Assembly (NCBI GenBank): GCA_032718475.1
Contig: JAUCBJ010007477.1
Location: forward strand, 62,001 to 126,000
Source: Nemertoderma westbladi
Lineage: Eukaryota; Xenacoelomorpha; Nemertodermatida; Nemertodermatidae
Direction: 5' to 3'
DNA: 64,000 nucleotides
This document shows positions 52,063 to 62,535 of this stretch, one piece after another. The stretch's first letter is position 1; each line of letters opens with the position of its first letter. The translations under genes were made by a program, and so were the position numbers. The notes under the pieces were generated by a model. It searched no databases and was not told where the DNA came from. It saw only the letters and a program-made list of their open reading frames with translations.

Positions 52063-52497
52063 CCATTATATTATTATTATTAAAATGTTAACTAATTAAT
52101 TAATAAAATTAGACTGTAAAAATTAGACTAAAATTTCTAATACTGTAAATGTATCGATAAGTTGTTAACAGCAAAACTAAAAGGAACTAATATTTTAATA
52201 TACCTTTTTTGTATAAATTAATTATGCACACATCTGACGGTTGTATTCATTATAACCATAATTAACCATGAATAGTTCGTTCACCACCCCAATATAGAAG
52301 ATGGCACATTTTTCCCAAGTTAATTGCGGAAACACGCGTGAGGAGCGATGGTTGATATAGCTCGAGTAGATCTGATGCTTTAAGTTATAACTAATTAGTC
52401 ACACACACACATGTTATATGTAATTTTTGTTAAGATTTACACTGCTCGGTTGAATGAATTTATATTAACTAGCGGTGGGGCATGACTCATATATTGA

Positions 52498-53271
52498 TTG
52501 TGGGACGGTTGTAAGTATTTGGCTACCATTATGTACATTTTGGCTAGCAAACTTGACAATAATACGACTGACAATGCATTATTGAAAGACATCTGTATCC
52601 GTAATGCTATTGTAAATGTATCGCCACACCTGATTACTTTCCCCTCCGATGACAATTTTTTTTATTTCCATGTATATGGGTGTATATTTAACGACTCAAA
52701 AAGGAGTTACGGATACATTTTAGAATTAGTGCTGGACCCACTTAGCAATAAATATATTGTATTCATGGATGACCTTTGTCGAGCTATCACGGATACAGAT
52801 ATTCTAGAAAGCAATGAAGATTGCGACCTCATAATGCTTGGGTTAGAAGTCCATTCGAATGCTCAGCTGAAAAAACTGACAACATTAAATTGCGAGAAAA
52901 CGAGCATTGTTTTAAGCCAGTATGAACCCGGATACGACACGGTCCAAATAACTCTGGAACGTACCCCTTAGAACAGTTGGGCCGCTGGCAGTCTCTACGG
53001 CCATTTTAGATTGTGGGAAATATTGACCACGGGTTTGGGCTATACTACAGATGGACGGAATATATGTGGCACGGAAACAATTCCGATGTGGGCTGGGAAT
53101 GCACGGGACTTCGATGGGCAATTACCTCTAACAGGCTCGGATTGCATGGATAAAATAAAAGAATGGAGTTTAGAGGCCATTAGAGATCGTGTTTCAAATA
53201 ATATCTATGTTTTGGGTTTAAGCACCATAGACCGCATTATAAACAATATTACCATGGTTGAATGGATATAT
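52498..53271 (+). pseudogene. Unidentified protein with one in-frame stop
   Basis: An open frame from 52498 (first ATG about 52531) to TAG at 52969-52971, which then continues in the same frame to about 53271, where a MITE begins. Together about 255 codons. Segments: LPHLITFPSDDNFFYFHVYG-like at residues 45-65, KRSYGYILELVLDPLSNKYI, IMLGLEVHSNAQ; after the stop, HFRLWEILTTGLGYTTDGRN and DKIKEWSLEAIRDRVSNNIY. No family recognised. The in-frame continuation shows the stop is a single nonsense mutation or a recoded codon. It is the only plus-strand gene between two minus-strand late blocks. Confidence 0.5.
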
Positions 53272-53968
53272 CTTTTTACAGAACATAGCAGAACACAGTA
53301 GAACACAGCAGAACACAATAGAATACAGGCGGAACATAGGCGAACACAGCTGTAATTAAAATCTACACCAAAAAATAACACACTTTGGAAAGTACCGGAT
53401 TTAATCATACAACTGTAAGATGTCAATTACATATTTAAATTAAATGGCGGTTTTCCATATCCTCCAAAATAAATTACTTCTCATTATCCTGTAACCATGG
53501 AGAGTTGGTTAGTTCTACAGCAGTACAGTACCGGTAGCTGAGTAGGCCTACATCAGTACATTGGTAATATACTCTACACTGTGCCCGGTAATTGCCGGTA
53601 AATGCCTACATCTGTCTGTCTGTACAATGTACAGTCTGTCAGTCTGTACATGTCTCTACAGCACTAGGCCTACTGCAGTACTGGAACAGGCTGACAGGCA
53701 GACAGCTGGACTAGTAACAGGTACAGGCCTAACCGAACAGCTGATCGGGCAACTCTGATCAGGTAATTTATTTTGGAGGATATGGAAAACCGCCATTTAA
53801 TTTAAATATGTAATTGACATCTTACAGTTGTATGATTAAGTCCGGTACTTTCCCAAGTGTGTTATTTTTTGGTGTAGATTTTAATTACAGCTGTGTTCGC
53901 CTATGTTCCGCCTGTATTCTATTGTGTTCTGCTGTGTTCTACTGTGTTCTGCTGTGTTCTGTAAAAAG
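53272..53968. mobile_element. 697-bp hairpin MITE
   Basis: Arms of about 206 bases, 53272-53477 and 53763-53968, begin CTTTTTACAGAACA and contain AGAACACAG repeats and TTTAAATTAAATGGCGGTTT. The flanks TGGTTGAATGGATATAT (53255-53271) and TGGTTGAATTGGATTAATAT (53977-53996) may be a diverged duplication. The loop is not coding. Confidence 0.85.
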
Positions 53969-53996
53969 AACTATCCTGGTTGAATTGGATTAATAT

Positions 53997-54332
53997 CTTT
54001 GGCCTCTGGTGAAGGTGTTTTTATTTGTGCTTTATGTTAGAATTAGATTAATATCTTTGGCCTTTGGTGAATGTGGTTTTTTTTTTTTTATTTGTACTTC
54101 ATGTTTATTTATAAATATTTACTTTCAACAACTAATATAGTATAATATCCATATAAATATCATTATAAATATTTCACCAATACACCAATAACTACAACAA
54201 CAACAACAACGACAAGTTATATATGTAATTGTAATATAATTGTTAAATATATATTCCCGACCTAAAATAAATTATTTTATTAATAACAGTCCATAAACCC
54301 ATTTCAATAATAATAAATCATTATAATTTAGA
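53997..54332. other. Spacer
   Basis: Two copies of TTAGATTAATATCTTTGGCC-like sequence (53990-54010, 54045-54065) and AT-rich DNA with an ACAACAACAACAACGACA tract. The last 50 bases are the 3' flank of the capsid gene. No gene. Confidence 0.5.
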
Positions 54333-55337
54333 TTATTGGAAGTGATTTTCACCGAAGTTGGGTCTATAAGGGTAGCCATGTACCACCTTCAAATCAACAT
54401 TCAATTCCCCATAGTTTAAGTTGAAATGATTGAAATTTAGCGGATTGCTACCCAATTCTCCATTAAAGCTGGCATTAGTGAGCATGCCCAACAGAATATA
54501 TTTCGGTAACCTCCCTTGAATTATACTTGAGTGAGTATAACTTGACTGCCCACCCGCTATTGTGAAGGTCTTCACATCTCGCTTCAATAAGTTATATATA
54601 AAGTCATTTTTCTGTGAACCTACAAGATGCGCTCGTGCCACTTCGTTATCGATTTTATGGCGTTTTATCTTTAGATTGATGGCCATTATTTCTACTATCG
54701 CATTTGTTAATCCGGCAGGAGGCTCAACCTTCAGGAAAAAATTATTCGACACGCGGTCCATACGAATTCGAGCAGAAATTCCAGGTGGCAGAAGTTTATC
54801 CTGAGCAGCCAAATCCATAAAGAGTGGCACAATGACGAATTTGATAAAGAGTGGCGCAATGACGAATTTGATATAATTCCCACGGATGTTGTTGTCAGTG
54901 CCAACAGGGACACCACCCTGGTTATTCTCATTATTCTCATAGCCACCAGCCCTCAAGATGACACTTTTTTCATTTGCATCTGTCAGTAGCAATGTTTGAA
55001 ATATAGACTTATAAGCATAGAACCCATTCGAGGTTTCGACAAGTTTTTCGTTTAAATATAAAGAGCAATTTTCAAAGAGTGTGCCACCAGGATAATTGAG
55101 ATGGTGGAGGATAGTATTGTCATTAGCTCTATCACCGTCCCAGGTAATTTTATATTTGATGTGGAATTTGGAATTTTTCAAATCTGTATAAAGAATGTTT
55201 GATTCGGGTACAAAAAATTCGATTTGGCACGCATTTGCGTCGAGAGTAGAAATCGGGTAAATGTCCAACCAGTGTGAAGATGTGTATTCTCTTTGATTAG
55301 CTTTACTCAAAAATAAAGATAATTCTCTTTTGCTCAT
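54333..55337 (-). CDS. Major capsid protein, element D copy 2 (C-terminally short)
   Basis: 334 residues, open: MSKRELSLFLSKANQREYTS, YPISTLDANACQIEFFVPES, NEKLVETSNGFYAYKS, LLPPGISARIRMDRVSNNFF, GELGSNPLNFNHFNLNYGEL, ending YRPNFGENHFQ. Compared with copy 1 it lacks about 90 C-terminal residues (the last jelly-roll strands with DLTAGGD). It also contains a short internal duplication, IKFVIAPLF/IKFVIVPLF, from a 27-base tandem repeat at about 54810-54866. Family and role as for 3143-4390. A truncated capsid protein is unlikely to assemble normally. Confidence 0.85.
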   Translation of the reverse strand: MSKRELSLFLSKANQREYTSSHWLDIYPISTLDANACQIEFFVPESNILYTDLKNSKFHIKYKITWDGDRANDNTILHHLNYPGGTLFENCSLYLNEKLVETSNGFYAYKSIFQTLLLTDANEKSVILRAGGYENNENNQGGVPVGTDNNIRGNYIKFVIAPLFIKFVIVPLFMDLAAQDKLLPPGISARIRMDRVSNNFFLKVEPPAGLTNAIVEIMAINLKIKRHKIDNEVARAHLVGSQKNDFIYNLLKRDVKTFTIAGGQSSYTHSSIIQGRLPKYILLGMLTNASFNGELGSNPLNFNHFNLNYGELNVDLKVVHGYPYRPNFGENHFQ

Positions 55338-55360
55338 AGTTTCAGTTTTATTTTCATTTA

Positions 55361-55710
55361 TTATGCAAATACATCATTGCAATGATTATTTCGCTTTTTA
55401 CGCCTAACATTCATACCCACAGTTGGGTGTCGCCGTTTGCCCCCCTTCTTTTTTTTAGTTGCTGGCTTGTTGAATTCGTCGTATACGCGCTGGGCAATTC
55501 TACGCGTCTTAGGCCTCATACGGCCCGCCGCTTTATTCAACAAATCATCCGCTTTGCGACGCAAGAAACGTTTACCTTCGGGAATTATATATTTTCGTGC
55601 TGCTTTTGCCACTTTTGGAAGTGCTTTAGTTAGTACTTTACGTCCTAACTTACGGGCTAATAATCCAAGCCCAGTTGTAAGCATTCCTTTTCCCCGCTGT
55701 TTATTGGCTC
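55361..55710 (-). pseudogene. Basic core protein, element D copy 2 (5'-truncated)
   Basis: The frame keeps NKQRGKGMLTTGLGLLARKL, KVLTKALPKVAKAARKYIIP and a basic end (KKKKGGKRRHPTVGMNVRRK). The Gly-rich N-terminus before the presumed maturation site is gone: at about 55710 the sequence switches to a repeat (CAGTAGTATGATAAACAACT) also found at 34313-34335. The open ATG frame (55684) begins exactly at the presumed maturation point, a coincidence worth noting. Confidence 0.7.
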
Positions 55711-56262
55711 GCCAGTAGTATGATAAACAACTTAAATAAAACAGCGTCTGCCATAGTCTACCATGTTAAAGAATTTCCCGAATGGCTCTTGCCCCGCCTA
55801 CTTACTATGATTACCATTGTGTCACCCCACCCACTTACTATGGTTACCATTGTGCATATGTAACATATGTCACCACTGTGTATATGTGACATATGTGGTA
55901 TAAGGCCAGTCCGCAGACGGAAGTAATTTAATTAATTTGTTTCTACCAGTTGGTGTTTGACCTTGAACCGCAATAGGTAAAACCCAATATAGTAAATGTG
56001 TTGCAGACGTTTGTTATATATTCTTTAACATGATTTCGTGATTTGATGAAAAAATGGGGCGAGCCATGAAGCCTTAGCATATGGGTTAAAGTTATAGTAT
56101 TTATAATATTATTTTAATTTGATTATTCTACCTATGGGGCGAGCCATGAAGTGAGTGATAGCATCGAAGTAAGGAAGGTTATTGTATTTATAATATCATT
56201 ATTTTAATTTGATCATTTACTTAAATCCGTCACCGCTTTATTTAAAGATTTCTCCCACCACC
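55711..56262. repeat. Repeats shared with 32090-32560 and 34310-34670
   Basis: Contains GCGTCTGCCATAGTCTACCA, ACTTACTATGGTTACCATTG, GGTATAAGGCCAGTCCGCAG, GGTAAAACCCAATATAGTAA and two GGGGCGAGCCATGAAG units. The same set surrounds the inverted coiled-coil copy at 34722-35147, so the block 55711-56900 and 34310-35390 share a common origin. Confidence 0.75.
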
Positions 56263-56703
56263 TTACCCGCTTATCCCGCTATCACCATCCGCCCAATCTT
56301 CTTCCTGATCCTCAGCATCATTACCACCACCACCATCACCCAACATCTCCATCATTCCTTCCAACATATTGATTCTCTCCTCCATCGCTTTCTCCCGCGC
56401 ACATCTCTCCGCCTCCCGCACTCTCCTATCCCCCTCCGCCTCCATTTCTAATGTCCAATCTTCTCCCCACGCGCTGTTCTTCCTTGCCTCTTCCTCCAAA
56501 TAATGTTTTTTTTCTATCTCCTCCCACTCATTCCTTGGATTTAACAATCTTTCTAGCCGCGCTTCTTCTCTCTCCCTCACATACATCGCTACCAATATCT
56601 CTTCGTTCTCCTTCGCTACATCCTCATCTTCCTCCTCTTCCTCCACATCCATATCCACTTCATCCACCGCAAGCTCATTTTCTCCCAACATATTCACATT
56701 CAT
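56263..56703 (-). CDS. Acidic coiled-coil protein, intact copy 4
   Basis: 146 residues, complete: MNVNMLGENELAVDEVDMDV, an acidic run, ILVAMYVREREEARLERLLN, NEWEEIEKKHYLEEEARKNS, AWGEDWTLEMEAEGDRRV, AERCAREKAMEERINMLEGM, then Gly/Asp-rich with DWADGDSGISG. Heptad-like Glu/Arg/Leu spacing over residues 50-125 suggests a coiled coil. The AWGEDW motif recalls the tail of the GTSF1-like proteins (AWGEEVW). No family recognised. It stands at the 3' side of a relic of the PC4-like gene flank (56880-56900), as in element B, so the linkage of the two genes is old. Confidence 0.65.
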   Translation of the reverse strand: MNVNMLGENELAVDEVDMDVEEEEEDEDVAKENEEILVAMYVREREEARLERLLNPRNEWEEIEKKHYLEEEARKNSAWGEDWTLEMEAEGDRRVREAERCAREKAMEERINMLEGMMEMLGDGGGGNDAEDQEEDWADGDSGISG

Positions 56704-57316
56704 TCATAATAATAATAATGTATAATACTATAAATAAATAAATTTATATAATATTTATTTCAATCGATAATTCATTATACCAACAAATAATTTACCACCA
56801 CAAAATAATAATAATAATAATTTAACCGTGTCCGGCTCGTTGCAGCGACACTGCCTACGAACATGGTCTATTTATATAATAAAGTTTCTACCGCTCGAGA
56901 ACGAAGCTTGTTATGTTAAAGTTCTTTTACTGGTATCGGTGGCGTGTGGTTCAGTGATTCGATAATGCAAGAGGCATTCCCTGCCTGTACACAGATGCCG
57001 AGGCGCTGGTTATTATAATAATTGTCGAAATTATTACTTACATTAATTTTCAGTAGGTGGCGGTATATATATAGGCACTATCGGTGAGTTGTCTTATCAC
57101 CGTCCGGCGCCAACATAAATTTTAATTGCTAATAACTCGGTTATACAGTGATTTGATGAAAAAATAGGATGAGCCATGAATTGAACGAAGCCTTAGAATA
57201 TGGGTACCCACGCGGCGCGGAGTGAGCAAAGCCTTTAGCGTGTGGGTACTATTGTTGAATTTTGGCAATTATTTATTGTTATTATATTAATTGTTGAAAT
57301 TAAATTATTACTTACA
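56704..57316. other. Spacer
   Basis: 56750-56900 is the TA-rich spacer and 3' flank of the PC4-like unit (CGAGCGGTAGAAACTTTATT inverted). 57000-57060 and 57285-57330 share TTGTCGAAATTATTACTTAC. 57110-57150 repeats a piece of the element D terminus (AATAACTCGGTTATACAGT). No gene. Confidence 0.55.
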
Positions 57317-57749
57317 TTAATGTTGGGTGGGAGGCGGCGTTCTTGTTTCCCCCACCATTCTTGGGGGGCAGGCACAAGTCGGGCGGACTACCCCACCAAC
57401 AATTCTACATGGCTCCGCAGGGACTACCCCTTCTTGCGGCGGATCCGGGGGGAACCACGGCGATAAGCCACGACCACGCCCTCGGGGCTGCCTATTTGGA
57501 AATACCGCGGCAATAGGCCTAAGAGGCCTACCAATCGCCGGATAAAAATTGATAGGCCTATACAACGTTGCCATCGGCGTATTAGGCCTTCTAAGGGGTT
57601 CGGGTTCAATGGTACCCCCGCGACTCCCCACACCGTAAGTTTGGGGCACCCTACCGGAAACAGGTACTTGTTGGATGGCGGCTGGATGGACGGGATTGTT
57701 GTTGGTGGCAACGCTCCGAGACTGATTTATTATCACTGCCTGTAGCCAT
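57317..57749 (-). pseudogene. Proline-rich small protein, copy P3 (frameshifted start)
   Basis: The ATG at 57749 (MATGSDN) is one base out of frame with the body 57736-57317, which has HPAAIQQVPVSGRVPQTYGV, RPNTPMATLYRPINFYPAIG, RPIAAVFPNRQPRGRGRGLS and the end CACPPRMVGETRTPPPTQH. Rich in Pro/Arg/Gly. The longest example of the family, and links P1 (front), P4 (middle) and P2 (end). No function assigned. Confidence 0.6.
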
Positions 57750-58045
57750 TATATGTTTTAGTTTATAATAATTTAATAATGTAACTTTATAATAATTTAA
57801 TAATGTAATTAATAATAAAGTGAATTCGGTATCGCTATTCCCGATGTTAATATAGTAAATAAACTATAACAGAACTAGCTAATTTTTTGGTAAGGCTAAT
57901 TATCTATGCTTCGTATATGGCTTATTTCTTCTTTTGTGAAACCGCCCGCATATGCGAGTAAATTGAACCCAGACCTTTGATTGTCGTTAGAGCGTTTAAT
58001 TATTGTCTAATGCGCGTAGCATGGATTGAGATTCTGGCCTTTGTG
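57750..58045. repeat. Shared upstream region of the proline-rich genes (copy 3)
   Basis: Near-identical to 46570-46860. Together with the following genes it forms a segmental duplication: 46570-47970 and about 57760-59158, offset about 11,190. Confidence 0.8.
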
Positions 58046-58342
58046 TTAACCACATAGGTTGGGCGGCAGATGCTTGTTATATAACGGAAAGAGTTGGGTC
58101 CCAATGTGCTCTATACCAATTATTATTATTCCAGTTTTACCAGCCGCCCACACGTTAAAGTTGCGGGGTTTCTGTGATTGGCGATGAAAATTAAAAACGA
58201 ATAGTGCGGCGTGAAGACCCCAACCCGCGTCACTTGTCGTGTCCCATATATTTATTAAAAATATTGCTATTACTATATACCCAAGAAATAAATATTTATT
58301 ATTAATTAATATTAACGCTAATAATATGTTCACGCACTGCAA
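58046..58342 (-). pseudogene. Small single-span membrane protein, copy 2
   Basis: Keeps NNKYLFLGYIVIAIFLINIW and NFHRQS of the copy at 46956-47210. The N-terminal side differs (VNILLALILI) and the C-terminal side runs into the spacer in another frame. Same place after the protease. Confidence 0.45.
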
Positions 58343-58372
58343 TTGAATATACCCATAACCGAAATAAATAAA

Positions 58373-58815
58373 TTATTTTATTAATGAAAGTGTCCACAGT
58401 AATAACAATAAATCATTGTACCGCAAATTAGAGGTGAATATATTCATTGCTCCAGGATTTTTCGGCACCTCGGTTAAATAATACAGACAAAATAGACCAC
58501 ACTGAGTCGATTGCGGCGCTTGAAATATTTTACGATTCCAAGTATGCCTTTGGGTATATTTATGCAACCAATATGATATTTTCGGTGGAGGAGCTTTACC
58601 AAACGAATCTAAATAATAAGCAATTCTCTTAACCACGTGTACGCAAGACCAGTGTTGCCCTGGTAGGCCTATACGTTGATTATTAATAATAAATGAATAA
58701 TTTTGTTTATGCTTATTATTTTTTTTGCGTATATTAGGTGTAATTGGTCGATTGCGTAAACACCGATGTATTCGGGCCCCACCGGGAATTTCGCTAATTG
58801 TATAGAGTCCAACAT
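58373..58815 (-). pseudogene. Adenain-like cysteine protease, element D copy 2
   Basis: ATG 58815 opens MLDSIQLAKFPVGPEYIGVY, in frame with DQLHLI, then an A-run at about 58715-58724 shifts the frame. The body (58636-58373) keeps YLDSFG, IFQAPQS and TQCGLFCLYYL; the His of GQHW lies in the open part upstream. Nearly identical to 47186-47626, with a different defect. Confidence 0.8.
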
Positions 58816-58909
58816 CTTAGCGTGAGCGTATCATTAAAAGTTTAAGAGAATTTTTCTAATTCCGCAGGCGGTGTGGCTTCGCTTACTTTGTACTATGCGA
58901 GATCTTTAT

Positions 58910-59403
58910 TTATTCGGTTATTATTTCCTTGGCTTCCGAAATAGATAGAAGAGCGTCATAGCTTGCCATTAATATAACGTTAATAGTGTTAACTAGCGCA
59001 TTACTAAATTTCAGAATCAAATGCCCGCTTGTATGAATACTAGGTTGAATCTCATGGCTTTGGTCGCCTCCCGCAGTAAGATCGAATACGATCAAAGGAA
59101 ATTGGGTACGAAACCGTTCTGGTGTTAGCGAGCAAAATACACCGCTCAAGCTCTTGAACACATATATCGACAACTGTATACCTTTAAAATGTATGGTTAT
59201 ATTACCAGAGCGTGCTGTATTATCAATTATATTAATTTGGCCTTTAATAAGGCTTTTGTTGAAGTACTCAATGATCCTTTCCAATGATAGGAAAGATCCT
59301 TCGGGGAGAGTAACATCTCTTGTAAACATTTTTTTATTTTTTATGGCCTTTATATAAATGTCGCTATTGTCATACCTGATACTAGATACGTACGTTAAAC
59401 CGG
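58910..59403 (-). pseudogene. Chimera: penton-like middle part fused to capsid C-terminus
   Basis: The open frame 59329-58910 starts MFTRDVTLPEGSFLSLERII, then EYFNKSLIKGQINIIDNTAR, which matches the penton-like layout of 1733-2578 (LPSGLFYSINDIIDYFN). At about 59158 it passes into the capsid C-terminal region (FKSLSGVFCSLTPERFRTQF onward, identical in type to 47720-47970). A deletion removed the penton C-terminus, the core gene and most of the capsid gene. Codons continue upstream to the piggyBac-like insertion at 59408. Confidence 0.75.
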
Positions 59404-59407
59404 TTAA

Positions 59408-60957
59408 CCCTATTAGTACCGGGCTATAAAATGTTGTACAAATACCGGGGAGGGGTCATATTGACCCCCCCCTCTAAAATCTACAAATATTTACGAAAAC
59501 GTCTGATTTTTTGTTTGTACGTAGGTATCACTTGTCTGGATCCGACCGAAAAAAAAAAATTTCGAAAAAATGTACTGCGGTGGTTATATTGCAGCACCAA
59601 AATTACAAGTAGTGCACAATTTTCACCAAATTTGAAAGTTACATTTTCGGCTAATTATTTTTCAATACAGGTTTTCTGGGGTGCAAAATACATTGGAAAA
59701 TATTAAAAAATGATATGATTACTATAAATGGCTGTTTAGTCCTCTCTGCGTAGGAAAAAAATGAAAAAAACAAGTAACCAGCACTTTTCAGTTAGAACAC
59801 AAAATTTGTAATTCACTTATACGATGCTATAAATTCACATTTTCAGGTTTTCGAGGGCGCTGATTCTAATGGAATACATTTCTAATATGCCAGATCATTG
59901 CTACTTGTATTTTTCGGCGTAATTTGGCAAATTTTGGTGCTGGCACCAAATTTCGTACCCATCACCAAAAAGTACAAGTTTGCGATGTTCAGTGCTGTTT
60001 TATTGATTCCATCGGATTCAGGACCCTCATAAACCCGTATAACGCAAGAAACAAGGTGATACTATCTACTTATCAATTTGCATATTTTCCGAAATTTGGT
60101 GCTGGCACAACAATTTTCACCCACCGGCGAAAAATACAAGTTTGAGAACTCTTATGAAATTTTTACTGATTCCATTGAATTCAGAACCATCACAAACCCG
60201 TATAACGCAAGAAACAAGGTGACACAATCAATTGATATATTTGATGGTTTTCAAAATTTGGTGCTAGCACCAAATTTTGCACCCACATCCGAAAAATACA
60301 AGTTTGAGATGTCTAGATCGATAATTATATTTTCCATTGAATTCAGAACAGCCATAAACCTCTAAAACGCAAGAAATAAATTGTCACAAGCAATTTTATC
60401 TATTGAATGGATTTTCAAAATTTCGTGCTAGCACCAAAATTTGCACACAGCACCGAAAAATACAAGTTTGATACGCTTGGTGCAACTCGTATATATTTCA
60501 TCGAATCCAGAAACCCAAAAAACCCCAATTGCGTAAAAAACAAGTTTCAAACGATCAATTTACAAAATTGACTTATTTCGAAATTTGGTGCTGGCACCAA
60601 AATTTGGCACCCACCGAAAAAAACAGGTTTGAAATTTCTAAATCAATTTATATGAATTCCATCAAATTTCTAACACCAAAAAACCGGTGTAAATCAAAAA
60701 TAGAGATGTTACAATCATATTTAATGAAATGTAATTTTCAAAAAACGTCTCAAAAAAAGTGCCAAAAGTAGGGTTAAAAAATGGTGCTATAACTCGAAAA
60801 GTACCCAATATTTTTGAAAACGGTTTTCACTACTAGGAAGACAATAGATTTTTAGGAAAAGTCATAAAATTTCAGATTCCCAACTGCGTTTGTTTCAGAA
60901 TTATAATAAAAAAACCACGGGGGGGGTCATATTGACCCCCCCCCGGGTTTAATAGGG
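59408..60957. mobile_element. Non-autonomous piggyBac-like element
   Basis: TTAA at 59404-59407 and 60958-60961 flank CCCTATTAGTACCGGG... and ...CCCGGGTTTAATAGGG, the pattern expected of piggyBac-type transposons. Next to each terminus lies GGGTCATATTGACCCCCC. The interior (59920-60640) has about five degenerate 150-base repeats with AATTTGGTGCTGGCACCAAA and GAAAAATACAAGTTTGA. Short frames inside follow the repeats and are not genes. No transposase. Confidence 0.85.
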
Positions 60958-60961
60958 TTAA

Positions 60962-61090
60962 ACCTATTAACCATTGCCCTTTAGCGAAAGGTAAAGGAAT
61001 TTGCAAATTTGTTTGGAAATCGCTGGCGCTATTACGTGGGAATTCTATGGGGTTTGCGTTTGAGGGTAGTACAACGTAATAACTGTTCAT
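60962..61090 (-). pseudogene. Penton-like protein N-terminus, cut by the piggyBac-like element
   Basis: MNSYYVVLPSNANPIEFPRN, then SASDFQTNLQIPLP and KGQWLIGL, the family N-terminus; coding similarity resumes on the far side of the insertion at 59403. The ATG overlaps the stop of the preceding chimeric ORF by four bases (ATGA), as the two penton-like genes overlap in element A. Confidence 0.8.
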
Positions 61091-61518
61091 TCTTGTAGTT
61101 TTTGTCGCCGTTGTTGTTTTTTGAGTTCTAGAACTAAAATTGTTTTACCTCCATGAAAGACTATATGCTTTCCTTTATGGTCGCGAAGCGTTATACTAAT
61201 TGTATCGAGCACTTTTTTATTTCTTAATTGTTTGTAATGTGTGTTTTTGAATTCCAGGTTGATGAATGAGTATGGTTCCCATTTCAAAGGGATTATCCGC
61301 AAAAGAGGCGCCATCGAATGTCCTACGTGAGAAGATTCAATCATATCTGTATATATAAACATTGTGTGTCTATCCCTCGTTATATCGCAAGGTTCGGGGA
61401 ATTCGTTGTCCTCCTGAGATTCCACAATAAAATACTTGCTGTGAACGACGGTGCAAGTATATTTATTGTAAGTAAATTTCCAGCTATTTGTTGCTCCAGT
61501 TTTTTGCGTTAAGGCCAT
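61087..61518 (-). pseudogene. Chimera: PC4-like N-terminus fused to a penton-like C-terminus
   Basis: Residues 1-39 (MALTQKTGATNSWKFTYNKY to SQEDNE) are the start of the gene at 12166-13176. From about 61400 the frame becomes EPCDITRDRHTMFIYTDMIE, GHSMAPLLRIIPLKWEP and FHGGKTILVLELKKQQRR, the C-terminal half of the first penton-like gene (compare 1450-1738). It is open over 143 residues but arose by deletion or rearrangement. The upstream 61519-61580 matches the 5' flank of the PC4-like gene (13177-13250). Confidence 0.75.
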
Positions 61519-61939
61519 AATAATAAATACGAAAAATATTACAAGTGATAAATTTTAAACCGTATCGCTGTAATAAATTGACACGACATGTTTGGATTTA
61601 CCAATAACCGATATGATACCTAAAAACACTGAACGGTATATTGTAATAAAAAAAATGTAGATCGTACTTTATTGATAACATATAGTCAAGAATAGTGAAA
61701 TATAATATTTTGTATTTTTAGGTATCACATTTATTATTGTAAACCCCAACTTGATTGAGTCAATTTATTACCATGAATATTAAAAGTGATGAATTTTAAT
61801 AAAAACAAATTACAAGTGATGAATTTTAATAAAAACATTCAGTTATATATAATTTCTGAGTATAACACGTAAGCAACAAATACTGTATGTAGCATAGTCA
61901 ACGACGAATAAGAAAAGAGATGGGATGCAATGTGGATAA
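61519..61939. other. 5' flank of the chimera and subterminal DNA
   Basis: 61519-61585 equals 13177-13243. 61586-61735 carries an imperfect inverted repeat (GATACCTAAAAACACTGAAC ... TTTTTAGGTATCACAT), a probable small insertion at the place next to element A's MITE. 61770-61830 repeats TTACAAGTGATGAATTTTAA twice. No gene. Confidence 0.5.
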
Positions 61940-62535
61940 ATGGTTGGTTGGTTGGTTGGTTGGTTGCATGGATAGGAAATACGTGAAAGAATATGAAACA
62001 TAGGGTTGTGCGTAATAATAATCAATAATTATAATATGGCACAGATGCTGAGGGATCGGTTAGGATGAGTAACTACTATGGAAATGCGAGAACGTGTAGT
62101 TGACGCGTGGCGGAATTTCATGTATCATACTGGCTGGTTGGTTGGTTTGTTGGTTTGGCGACAGCAGTCGAGGAGTTGGCAATCGATATAATATAATATA
62201 TAATATCGAGGGAGGGTATATGCGTGATGCGTGTAGATGGCCACGTCGTCGTTGTCGTCACCATATACAGTATACAGTGGTGGTAGCGTGGCGGTGGTGG
62301 TGGTAACGTGGCGAAAAGGTGAATAACATTAGGGTTAGTTAGTCAGTAGTCGAGTAAGGCGGGCATCGCAAGGTTAGGCTACGCTACGATTGGTTGATGG
62401 CAACTGCCGATGGTGACATATGGCGCGCACCGTAATTTAGCACCGGAATTTGGCATTTTGTAAAGGCCTCCGAATGGAATGCCCATAGCCCAAGCTAGGG
62501 AGGACTATGGTGGGGACACTTCTTCTCCTACTACT
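61940..62535 (-). repeat. Right terminal inverted repeat of element D
   Basis: Ends ...GACACTTCTTCTCCTACTACT at 62535; inverted match to 41313-41900. With that end it bounds 21,223 bases. Contains AGCCCAAGCTAGGGAGGACT, CGATTGGTTGATGGCAACTG, GGCGACAGCAGTCGAG and GGTTGGTTGG tracts. No gene. Confidence 0.75.

Noticed and set aside
59431-60771. Several short frames inside the piggyBac-like element
   Set aside because: They follow the degenerate 150-base repeats and show no transposase or other protein motifs.
62100-62306. Trp/Arg-rich plus-strand frame in the right terminus of element D
   Set aside because: Lies in the non-coding terminal repeat; the left terminus and element A's terminus do not keep the frame.
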